Source: Endotrypanum monterogeii (lineage: Eukaryota > Euglenozoa > Kinetoplastea > Trypanosomatida > Trypanosomatidae). From it: a stretch of 41,464 bases of DNA. Made by a program: the position numbers and the translations under genes. Under the pieces are notes generated by a model, which had not been told where the DNA came from, searched no databases, and saw only the letters and a list, made by a program, of their open reading frames with translations. The stretch's first letter is position 1. Every line of letters begins with the position of its first letter. The stretch covers positions 16,598 through 58,061 of the forward strand of contig CM007330.1 in NCBI GenBank assembly GCA_000333855.2, given 5' to 3'. Positions 26,787-35,549 of the stretch are shown one piece after another.

Positions 26787-28629
26787 GATGCGAGTGAACA
26801 GGGGAATACAGCCTTCCTCTGCCACACACTCGGGACGATGCGTGATCGTATGATGATGGGTTTGTCGGTCTCCGTGCGTTCCCTGGTGCCGCGGCGTGAG
26901 GGCAACAAGTGTTCGATTCGGGAAGAAGGAGCAGGGAAGGGAAGGGAGGGGGGGGTGCCTGGTGCAGCGCGGGTCATGTCTCAAGGGCGAAAGCGTATGA
27001 GCCCCTTCGCGATCGCCCCCAAGCCCCACCCCCTATGTCTTTCTTGTACTCGTAGCATCCTAATGATACAGCGGCAGTATCCTGCCACAACGTCGTGTAT
27101 GTGTGACGTGCTTACCGCTGGTTTCTCCCTGTTTCCGTCGCTATTACACCCCACGCCTGGTACGCTGGGGCGCGCACGACACGTACACTATATGGCGCCA
27201 TTCTCGTCACACAACCGCACACACACGCACAAAGCGCCAAAGAACAGGAAAGATGAGACGTATGCGTGCGTGCGTCTCTTTTTTTTTATATTGTTTACCA
27301 CTTTCCCGTGCTCTGTGTTGCCGCCTCCGTTAAAAAATATATTTTTGCCTTTATCCTTGGTGATGTGTTGTGTGGTTGTTTGCTTTTTTCTCTTGCGCCG
27401 GAAGGAAGACAGAGATCAAGAGGGGGACGTGTGTTCGATAGTTGGGGGGGTGGGGAAGGGAAAGGGAAATGGGGCGCTTTTTTTTTCCCCGTTGGATTGA
27501 CCACATTTCCTCATACGACCCCACACCCCAATTTTCGTTTTTTTTTTCTTGCACCGTCGCCCTTTGGGTGTTTCCTTTCGTTTCTTTGCTCGCTCGTGTT
27601 TTGTTGTTGTTTGATTGTGTATCTACGATTCACAGACACATACACACCATGACTTCTCCTCCTCCTCGCACGCTCACACATACACACAGACAGGGAAAAA
27701 AAAAGACCGGAAGTTAATATTATTTATTTATTTCTCTTTCTTAATGTTGTCGATTTATGTGCCTGTTTTCCACCCCTGCGATTCCTTCTTTTCGGTTGCA
27801 CGGAAACACCCAACTGTCAGTGCCCATCCTCCACCACACCCGCCATTCCCTTCGCTCTCCTCCCCCAAAAGAAAAAAAAAAAACTCGCCGCGTTCGGACT
27901 AGAGAGTGTATCTGTTCACTTGTCGCTGTGTGCCTTGTCTTTACGCTTGTCGTAAAATAGCAAAAAAAAAAAAAAAACTATAAAGAGCGTAGAGAAGGAG
28001 GGGAGTAGTATTGATTTGCTTTTTTTTGTCGTGTGCGTGTGTGTGTGAAGGGGGGTCAGCACATTTCTTCTGCTTGATGGTGGTGAAATGAGCAGAAGCA
28101 AACTCGTGCGAAAAGTAGACGCGCTCAAGTCGCATTTGCGAACGTCTTCCACACGCACGCACACCATCACCACACACATACACGACCGATGAGGAAAAGG
28201 GGGGAGGAGAAGGGGGCAACGTCTCACAGAACACTCAGTCGCACCGATGTATTTGTGTGTAGTGCGAATTCACAGCTTTTATACCCCTCTCTTTTTTTTC
28301 CCCTGTGAAGGGGGAAGGCAGCAAAAAAAAGGGGGGGAAACGCTGTTGTGTATATATACATATGTATCGATTTTGTGTGGCTAGTGAAAAAAAAAGAGGG
28401 AAGGAAGCAAACGAACCCTTTGCCTTCACCCTCAGAGACAAGCAGCGTGTCCTACGTATTGTGTACACGCGTTTTTTTTTTTTTCATGAGCTATTGTTGA
28501 TACACGCAAACACAGACGCACACTCACCTGATGCCTTGCATGACGGGAGAGGAAACGTAAAAGAAAAATACACACTTTGGTGTGTCACGTCAGGGGTATT
28601 CACCTCCCCCCCCCCCACTCTCTTTGCAG

Positions 28630-29040
28630 AAGCAGAACACTAGTGTGCACATGCCTGCCTGCAACGAATTGTCTCGTCGTGGTGAGCCAGATCCAAATCC
28701 TCACAACGTGCGAAAGGAGAGCAATGCACTGCTGCGGCTGCCTGGCGATGAGATCGTCGATGACGCTACATGGGAACGACCCTGCGGTAGCGAACACGAC
28801 TGTACTAAGCATACGATAAGCGTACTGCCAACGTAGCTTGGAGTATATACCCCCTAACATCAATCTCCTTCTGTTGGAAGGCGTGCCAGAGACGCTGATC
28901 AGATGACTGTGAAGGTTTTGGACCACGCGATGTCTGTGCGACAGCCCGGGGAAGAGGAGGAGGGGGGGGGTGTCCTGCACTCGTGTTCGACGGCAGCCAT
29001 GGAAGCGCTGAGAGGTGGGAAAAGAAAAGAAAACATTAAT
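28630..29040 (+). mobile_element. Possible degenerate short retroposon in the strand-switch region
   Basis: About 400 bp of normal-complexity sequence stands out from the surrounding tracts. It ends in a G-run and a purine and A-rich tail at 29014-29035, a shape seen in truncated non-LTR retroposons such as the Leishmania SIDER family. An open frame covers part of it (28582-28836) but its product is unrecognised. I cannot confirm the family without alignment, and no target-site duplication was identified. Confidence 0.22.
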
Positions 29041-29929
29041 TAAACCAATGACTTTTGTTAGTGCTACAAGACATTTTTCTGATTGTTTCGAGGGGAAATG
29101 ACTCGGGAGGCAGGGAAAGGGGGGAGGAGCACAGTTGGAAGTATTTTCCCCCTACCGCCGCGGGAGTCATCTCCCACGGGAGAGAGGGATGCACCCCCGC
29201 TAAAATCTCCGAGCATCATACTTTTTTCGTCCTCACTTTCTTTTTGTCCGCCCTCATTCTCGATGGTTGTCTGCCTCTCTCCCTCCGACTCCCTCATTCG
29301 CTTCCGTGTGAGGAAAAAGAAAAAAAAAGAGGGAAGGAGTCGGAGGGGGAAAAAAAAGAGATACACATCTACTCGTAGATGAACAAACACACGTTGGCAA
29401 CAGTGGGGGGGGGGGGTGCACCGACACACAGAACAACGCGTGCGCCTGCAGTGGTTTGGAGGAGGCAAATAAATGTGCTGCAGAAAGGAAAATGGGGGTC
29501 ACGGGAGAGGGTGGTGGTTGGAGTCGAAGTGCGCACACGCGTGTTTTATTCTTTGCGCCTTTGGCAGCCCCCTCCCCCTATGCACACACCCACGCACCTT
29601 CTCCTCCAGCGCCGTCGTCAGGGCGTTTTGCCACCGTGCTTTCTGGAACTTGCCACACCCGGGGCCGCCTTCATGCCCTGATGACTTTTTCAGTTGTAGA
29701 AAGTTCCCCACCAAAACTTACACACCAGTACACATGCGGATTCTACGCCCTTGTCTGCAGCGGGGGTGACCTGCACTGTTCCCTCCATCACCCCCCTCTC
29801 CCTCGCCATCTCTTCAATCCCTCATTGCCTTACCCTTCCCCCGCCCACCACCACAAAAAAAAAAAATAAAACGCCCGTGTTCGCACCACTGTTGCTCCCC
29901 CCCTCTCCTAGCCCACACACCCTATAACA

Positions 29930-30595
29930 TGCAGCACCCCACTTTTCACCCGCACGAAGCACGCACACGCAGTTTGGACCACATCGAAAAGAAGGGCCAT
30001 GAACAGGCACCGGCGGGCACCACCCCGATAAGTGGGACGGAGGCCAGCCGGCGTGTGGGGGGGGGGGCGGGATATGTTGGCGGGCGCGCGTTGGGGGCTT
30101 TCGGCGCGCCGCCAGGGCCTTTTCGGGGGCCATCGGCCCCGGCGGGAACGGGGGAAGGGAAAGAGGCCCCCTGCACGACCAACGAAGCCGACGCGCACGC
30201 ACCCGCGAAAAAGGGGACGAACAGCAACAACAGAAAAAAAAAAGGGGGGGGGACAGGTTCCATGATCCAGTGGTGGAAAAGGGCTGATCGGCAAGTTGGT
30301 CGAAGTTTGCGCAGCCAAGGAGTATGCCATATTGACCAGAGTCGAGTTTGAAGGCCACAGACGGCGCCGGGTGGCCCGGATGCGCAGAAAAAATGCGCCA
30401 TGCCGATACACAAGGAAGTGAGTGGCTGCCAGAAGATGTCTGCTGGGTTGGAAAGCAGCATGACATTGCTCAGAGACGCGCCTGCAACGAAAACTACGTC
30501 GCGAAACCACGAGAAACGAAGCCTGCTAATACGAGGGGAGGAGGGGTGGGAGCAATCGAACGAGATGATCGCCGACTGATGTGAGCAAAGCAACA
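29930..30595. mobile_element. Possible SIDER-like retroposon remnant or GC-rich unique segment
   Basis: This 0.65 kb block is GC-rich and non-repetitive, unlike its flanks. Its left part (30050-30170) contains long GC-rich runs with G-tracts, an A-run then G-run occurs at 30233-30250, and the right part (about 30340-30510) looks like diverged moderately repetitive DNA. Open frames cross it on both strands but overlap each other and have no recognisable domains. It lies directly 3' of the minus-strand 902-residue gene, a common location for SIDER elements. The family assignment is an inference. Confidence 0.27.
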
Positions 30596-30696
30596 GATTT
30601 ATATATAGATAGATAAATACATCAGCTCAAATAAATTCTTCGTTTCTAAGCCACCGCACCAAAAAGAAAGCTGGAATATGAAATAAACACTGCAGC

Positions 30697-33405
30697 TCAC
30701 CCCAGAGAGCGGGTCAGAGTATCAATCTCCGTTTGAAGGAGTAAATGCTCCTCAGAGGCGCGCGTGCGGCGTTGACGATCTTGCTCGTGGGAGCGCCCAC
30801 GCCCGTGACTAGCACCGAATTTTTCATCCATCGCACCTGCCGGTCGACCGAAGGGAGGCGCTGAGGCTGCCACGCCAACCTGCGGAATCACTGACAGTGT
30901 CGATGGCACCGGCACAGGCGCTACAGGCATACCATGGCGTTCGTCCACTCCACTGCTGTTGGGGGCCAGGAGAAGTTCCCAGGGCGGTATTTCGCCACCA
31001 CCGTAGTGCGCGTACAGCCGCACTGCTTGCAACGCTGAGCGCAGTAGCTGTCGCTCCGCTGAAGTGAGCTGCTGCAAAGGTAGAAGCCTATCCCTGCCAT
31101 CCACCACCGAAACAGTCGTGTCACCGTCCGACGCAGCGGACGAAGAGAGGAGCCGTGACAGTTCATTCAAAAGGTAAGGAATAACGGTTTCATTTAGCAG
31201 TGTACCCTGGGTAGGGGTAGGCGTAGATTCAGGGACAGACGAGGTCAGCTTCGGTCGTGTGAAAATGAACAAGGCACGCGCCACCGCAGCCAGTCCCCCG
31301 TGATCTGTGTCATCTCGGCGGAACGGCGCAGCGAGGACGAGCTCTTGAAGCATCTGCGACAAGGCCGGAGTTATGGTGCAGCCTGGCGTCTGCAGCTGCA
31401 GGCATGCAAGCTCCAAAAGGGTATAGCGCTTATGCCGGCGTGCCCGCTCGCCGCCTGACTTGTCCAATGAGATAAAAGACGAGGTTTGGCTTGCTGCGAG
31501 CACCAGCGCCTGCAGCGTACGCTGGGCCTCTGCACGAACGGTGGTGAGCGGAAGTGCATCGCTGACGAGCTGGCAGGCGCGTGGCCAGAGCAAGCCAGGT
31601 GAGTCAAGCTCACTCGGCAGTGACGAGTCACCAACGCACCACAGCATGGCGGTAGAGCGTTCAAGACACTTGAGTGCCTCAGCAAGCACCGTCTGGGTCC
31701 CATCTGGGTACACAACGCAGACCTCTGCGATCCCGAGAAGCCCCGCCAACTCTAGCACACTGTCCATGCCAGAGTGCCTGCGCTGCTGAAGCACGTAATC
31801 GCGCACCCACCAGGAGAAATCCTTCGCCGTCTCCGTGGAAGACAGGGAGAACGCCGTGGTGCACACAGTGGCGAATATCTCCTCAAGATCGAGCAGAGAG
31901 AGGGACAAGAGCGCAGGCGATACTGCGTACGAGGGCAACAAGGGCGGCAGTGCCGACCGGCGGGGCCTCGCTCTCGGTACGTTTTGCATTGCGTAACGCA
32001 TCACATAGCTGCCGAGTTGCAGCCCGGTTTGCAGAGTCGTTTCTGTCCTTCGGTGCGGTGCAGCAATCTCCTGAATAAATGTAGAGGAAGACGACCACCA
32101 CGCGGTGGGGAAGCGACGTGGCCACGATGTTGAAGATTCAGACGCAGTCTGTGGACGACGCGGTGGTGTGCTTCGTACCGCGCTCGCCAGCCTCAGCCCC
32201 ACCCTCCCACTGTCTTTACTGGAGTGGCGTGCGAAGCTGCTTTCTGGCCTGCGTGGTTTGCCAACGTCGCCGTGGGAAGAGTGCTCAGCCGACACACGAG
32301 TTCCGCCGACAGACCCGCTGTTTCCTTGCCTCTCCGCTTCGTAGTCTCGAATGAGCCATATCGCCCGCGACAGACGCACCAACTCCTGTGGCTGATACCA
32401 CCACGAACGCTCTCGAGGCGACACACGGCCATCGCCCGCCGCAGCCGAATCCACCTCTTGCGCGCAAAGAGAGCCAATGGCTTGCCCACATATGCTGTAA
32501 ATGCGCTGCCGCAACAACCCACGATCGGTCTGTAGACGACTCAGCAAGCGCAGACTGTTCAAGAAGGTGCTCCCAGGGTCTGCCTCAGCCGCCACCGACG
32601 ACGCACACCCCGCTAGCATCAGCACCAGCGCACTGAATTGTACCAGCAATCCTGTTGTGGAGGTGCCATGGTCGGTGAAAAGCGCCAAGTGCTGCTCCAC
32701 ACACCCCACCAAAGCCGCCAAGTCGTCGAGGGTCAGGTGGATCGAACCCTGCGGCTGTATCCTCCGCAGACCCAGTGCACCCCGGGAAGTGTCCTTCATC
32801 GAGAGACTGAGGTCTCGCTTCTGTCCATCGTGGGCATCAAGGCACGCCTCCATCACACGAACCAGCGACTGAAACTGCGTCAACTCACTCACCCCAGCAG
32901 TGCCCCTACTTGGGCACGCGAAGGCAGAACTACCCTTGACCCGGTCAAGTAAAGAAATGGATGAACGGGACAGCGCCGCGGAGCACGCACCAGTCTCGGC
33001 GCGGTGCATGCACTGTTGCCAGAGGCGAAAGATTTGCTGCGTGGCAAAAGGAGAAAGTCCATGTCGTATGCAGTTGGCCAGCATCAAACTACAATCGTCA
33101 AAGGTCATGATTGGCGAGTCGAGATCTCGGCGCACCTCGGCGAGAAGTCGTTCGCTCAGCGCGTTGCGCAGCAGCACGCCAGCGGTCTCCTTTAGCTTGT
33201 CTGCACTCGGTGCAGCCGCTGCAGGTGTTGTGGACTCATGATCCGGCCTTTCCGTCGCGAGTACAAAGTGGGCCTCGAGAGAGCGTGCTGGGTTTGTCAG
33301 CGAGCTCGACTGCATACGACGCAGCAGCTCATCGAGCGACACCGCCTCCAGCTGCTCGGCAATGCGATTCTGGAACGCTGAGCGTTGAAGCACAATACGA
33401 AACAT
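30697..33405 (-). CDS. Conserved-type hypothetical protein, probably mitochondrial
   Basis: I do not recognise this 902-residue protein. It starts at a clear ATG (33405) and begins with an arginine-containing, amphipathic, acid-poor stretch (Met-Phe-Arg-Ile-Val-Leu-Gln-Arg) of the kind seen in mitochondrial presequences. The body is mainly predicted helix with hydrophobic Leu/Ala-rich segments, separated by Ser/Pro-rich loops (about residues 375-450). This resembles the helical-repeat architecture of kinetoplastid mitochondrial RNA-handling and ribosome-assembly proteins (PPR- or RAP/FASTK-like), but I see no diagnostic motif. The extreme C-terminus is a basic Arg/His-rich stretch followed by a short amphipathic helix. 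It is the last minus-strand gene before the convergent strand switch, with about 920 bp separating it from the coiled-coil gene upstream. Confidence 0.82.
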   Translation of the reverse strand: MFRIVLQRSAFQNRIAEQLEAVSLDELLRRMQSSSLTNPARSLEAHFVLATERPDHESTTPAAAAPSADKLKETAGVLLRNALSERLLAEVRRDLDSPIMTFDDCSLMLANCIRHGLSPFATQQIFRLWQQCMHRAETGACSAALSRSSISLLDRVKGSSAFACPSRGTAGVSELTQFQSLVRVMEACLDAHDGQKRDLSLSMKDTSRGALGLRRIQPQGSIHLTLDDLAALVGCVEQHLALFTDHGTSTTGLLVQFSALVLMLAGCASSVAAEADPGSTFLNSLRLLSRLQTDRGLLRQRIYSICGQAIGSLCAQEVDSAAAGDGRVSPRERSWWYQPQELVRLSRAIWLIRDYEAERQGNSGSVGGTRVSAEHSSHGDVGKPRRPESSFARHSSKDSGRVGLRLASAVRSTPPRRPQTASESSTSWPRRFPTAWWSSSSTFIQEIAAPHRRTETTLQTGLQLGSYVMRYAMQNVPRARPRRSALPPLLPSYAVSPALLSLSLLDLEEIFATVCTTAFSLSSTETAKDFSWWVRDYVLQQRRHSGMDSVLELAGLLGIAEVCVVYPDGTQTVLAEALKCLERSTAMLWCVGDSSLPSELDSPGLLWPRACQLVSDALPLTTVRAEAQRTLQALVLAASQTSSFISLDKSGGERARRHKRYTLLELACLQLQTPGCTITPALSQMLQELVLAAPFRRDDTDHGGLAAVARALFIFTRPKLTSSVPESTPTPTQGTLLNETVIPYLLNELSRLLSSSAASDGDTTVSVVDGRDRLLPLQQLTSAERQLLRSALQAVRLYAHYGGGEIPPWELLLAPNSSGVDERHGMPVAPVPVPSTLSVIPQVGVAASAPPFGRPAGAMDEKFGASHGRGRSHEQDRQRRTRASEEHLLLQTEIDTLTRSLG

Positions 33406-33426
33406 ATCTTCATGACGCAGACAATT

Positions 33427-33444
33427 CTTATAGCAAGAAACAGG
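33427..33444 (-). promoter_or_regulatory. Candidate spliced-leader acceptor for the 902-residue gene
   Basis: On the minus strand a short pyrimidine-rich stretch (33433-33444) is followed by AG at 33428-33427, leaving a 21-nt leader before the ATG at 33405. Stronger pyrimidine tracts lie further upstream at about 33740-33780, so this site is only one of several options. Confidence 0.25.
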
Positions 33445-34224
33445 TGATCACATGAACAGTATTATTGATAATCAGTTCGGAAACATATACGATCATCAGG
33501 CAGATGGTGCGGTCGCCTCTCGAGACGCCAGCCCTCACAACACCCTTGATCGTTAGCAGGGCGCAAAAGATAAAGTGATGAAAGAGAATGAAGACGACGA
33601 CTTAAAGTGTGTGTGTGTGTCAGCGTACACACACCCACACACTGATACAGCAGATGCGAAAGAAAAAAACAAAGTTAAAGTTTTTTTTGGTGAGAAGTAA
33701 TAGATATGTATTACCCTTAGCTGAGACGCACTAGAACACAGAGAGAGGAGTATGGGAAAGAAAGGGAGAAGCAGAAAGCAGGCAAACCACGCGATGCTGC
33801 CAACACGGGCGGTGCATACGAAAAAGAAAAGTAAATGAGATGCACAGAAAAGGTGTGGGGATAAAGTGTAGAAGAATGATGGATCTCTGTCAGTGAAGAA
33901 GATGGAGAGCAGCGGGTTGGAACAGCGACGACACAATGCATTGGCAGCTCATTTGCGAAGCAAAAGAAAAGGGGAAAAAGAATCAAAATATTCCCCAGTG
34001 GAAACCCTCACTGCATGTGTCCTCTTAACAGTCTCATCCCCCCATACAAGGGGGAGACAAGACCCCATAGAGGGGGGGGGGAAGACTACGCAATTGATAG
34101 TGGGGCACAAGGGCACACATAGAAGCTTCAAGGATACATGCTTTGTTGTTGTCGGCGGTGATGTTTTTTTTTCTTTACTTCGTTTGGGGTTTGCTTAGCA
34201 TCATCATGGTTGCACCTCCCAACG

Positions 34225-34256
<32 letters not shown>

Positions 34257-34326
34257 GAGCAACAGACACAATACCCCCACCACCACCACCAGAGATGCAC
34301 CATTACCTGACTCGGGCATTCTCCAC
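33445..34326. other. Intergenic region between the coiled-coil gene and the 902-residue gene
   Basis: No gene is seen. On the minus strand this region is pyrimidine-rich, as expected for trans-splicing signals, notably opposite the purine-rich plus-strand segment at 33735-33780. It includes a G-run at 34072-34081 and a TG run on the minus strand at 34225-34249. Confidence 0.7.
34225..34249 (-). repeat. (TG)n microsatellite on the minus strand
   Basis: The plus strand reads (CA)n, so the strand transcribed with the neighbouring genes carries (TG)n. It lies about 80 bp beyond the stop of the Gln-rich coiled-coil gene. Confidence 0.93.
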
Positions 34327-35529
34327 TCACACATCTCCCCCCTCTTCGGATAAGGAGGATGGGCAAGGGAGCGTTTCTTCCCCCTCCTCCGCCTCAGGAG
34401 ACGGATGTGAGGCATCCGTGGTCGCATACACCATCGGCTTCTGTGGCCCTGGAGGCACCTCCACCTTGTCAAGCGGTGCATCTCGGGTAGCGGAATGCAA
34501 CGCTGCATGCTTTTCCACTAGCTGCTCAGAGGGCCCATAGCCACCTGACGCATCTGCCTTTTGAGTGAGCGCCTCCGCCTCCTCATTATCCGTTGAAGTC
34601 GCCTGAACATCAGTCCCGACGGCGAAGAGAGTAGAGCCTGTTGCCGGAGACGATGCGGTGGGGGCAGTGGCCAGTGGAGGAGACGACGTCGACGTTGTCT
34701 CTGCCCCCTCGTTCGCTTTCACTGTGGTTAACGAAGCAACAATGGGTTCTGCAGTCGTGTTCGATGAGCCAAGAGTCGCACCAATCGACGGCGGGGTAAC
34801 CGGGCGCGATGGCGAAGCGCTGGGGGCAATTGGGGTAGTCGCTGAAGTGGGTGCCACCAGTGCACTGACCGAGGCGGAGGACGTAGCTGCTGTCACCATT
34901 TGCACAGTCGGAAGGGATTCCGATGCCGAGACAGTCTGTTCTTGATGCTGCTGCTGCTGCTGCTGTTGAAGAAGCTGTAGTTGCTGGAGCCTCTGCAGCT
35001 GCTCTTGCTGCTGGGCTTGACGTTGGCGCGCCTGCGCCAAAAAGGTTCGAATGACCTGCAGCGTGTCGGCCATGTGTCGTGTCGACTCCTCCACCTGTAC
35101 AGGTACCGCCGACGTCATGTCCGACGATCCTGCAGAAGATGTGGATGTTGGCGATGTCATCGCCTGCTCCAGTGCGCGTTGCACAACGATGCTTGCATGC
35201 TGCTGCATCACGCTCTGTGTCCGCTCGGCTTCGATGGCTTGATACTTGGCTTTCCACGTCGATTCCCATTGCTGCTGCGCGGCGGCGATACGCTCGACCA
35301 GGCTGCTTGCCTGCGCCTGAGCTGAGGCCTCAAAGGCTGCCTTGGCTGCCCGCACTCGCTCTTCCTGCTCCTGGATGGCCTTGACGAGTCTCCCAATGTA
35401 ACTGGTCTGATCTCGAGTCGCCTGCTGAGAAGTTTCAGCGATAGCCTCTGCGATGTACGCCTCCATATCCCGCAGTGCCGCAGTGATTCTCTCAGCCGCA
35501 GCAGATTGCTGCGCCGCTTGTGCACTCAT
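34327..35529 (-). CDS. Gln/Ala/Ser-rich coiled-coil protein, or the 3' part of a frameshifted longer gene
   Basis: The 400-residue product is not recognised. I start at the ATG at 35529; one codon further up is only a GTG. Residues 1-125 are a charged, Ala/Gln/Glu-rich helix with coiled-coil periodicity. Residues ~150-205 form a second coiled coil that ends in a Gln/Leu-rich stretch with a run of seven glutamines (codons near 34945-34967). The remaining half is Ser/Thr/Ala/Pro-rich and probably disordered, with an acidic C-terminus. The ATG lies only 10 bp after the stop of the preceding coiled-coil gene. That leaves no room for a poly(A) site and a splice acceptor, and the frame stays open upstream past the ATG into the end of that gene. 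It may therefore not be an independent gene. No signal peptide or membrane segment is present. Confidence 0.7.
   Translation of the reverse strand: MSAQAAQQSAAAERITAALRDMEAYIAEAIAETSQQATRDQTSYIGRLVKAIQEQEERVRAAKAAFEASAQAQASSLVERIAAAQQQWESTWKAKYQAIEAERTQSVMQQHASIVVQRALEQAMTSPTSTSSAGSSDMTSAVPVQVEESTRHMADTLQVIRTFLAQARQRQAQQQEQLQRLQQLQLLQQQQQQQHQEQTVSASESLPTVQMVTAATSSASVSALVAPTSATTPIAPSASPSRPVTPPSIGATLGSSNTTAEPIVASLTTVKANEGAETTSTSSPPLATAPTASSPATGSTLFAVGTDVQATSTDNEEAEALTQKADASGGYGPSEQLVEKHAALHSATRDAPLDKVEVPPGPQKPMVYATTDASHPSPEAEEGEETLPCPSSLSEEGGDV
34944..34967 (-). repeat. CAG-type trinucleotide run coding for polyglutamine
   Basis: The plus strand shows consecutive GCTGCT triplets, read as glutamine codons on the minus strand, inside the second coiled coil of the Gln-rich protein. 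Confidence 0.9.
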
Positions 35530-35549
35530 CACATGGCCCTCAGTCCCCC
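35530..35549 (-). other. G5 run and frame boundary joining two coiled-coil frames
   Basis: On the minus strand the end of the first frame reads GCTGCGGGGGACTGAGG, with TGA in frame. Skipping one base, or having one G fewer, moves the reading frame to +1 and removes this stop. It then runs through Thr-Glu-Gly-His-Val into the ATG of the second frame without a stop. The result would be one protein of about 1,181 residues. Confidence 0.6.

Larger units (their letters stand above)
26787..30696. other. Convergent strand-switch region between two polycistronic units
   Basis: The plus-strand genes end at 26786 and the next gene, on the minus strand, ends at 30697, so transcription converges here. 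In Leishmania such regions are sites of RNA polymerase II termination, often with base J and sometimes tRNA genes. I see no tRNA or other RNA gene: the few TTCGA-containing stretches lack matching arms. Most of the region is low complexity: pyrimidine tracts on the plus strand at the left, A-runs, G-runs at 27443-27460, 28335-28339 and 29405-29416, and C-runs at 28603-28616. Two less simple stretches are listed separately. No open frame here has a recognisable protein. Confidence 0.8.

Noticed and set aside
26900..29000. Possible tRNA T-loops (TTCGA near 26913, 27432, 28986)
   Set aside because: Arms on both sides do not pair and no anticodon or D arm is seen at the right spacing.
29822..30593. 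Overlapping minus-strand frames of about 200 codons
   Set aside because: Three overlapping frames over the same GC-rich block with no recognisable protein; GC-rich non-coding DNA often has long frames by chance.
30697..33405. Firm assignment as a PPR or RAP-domain mitochondrial RNA-binding protein
   Set aside because: Helical character and N-terminus fit, but no repeat register or RAP signature could be recognised by eye.
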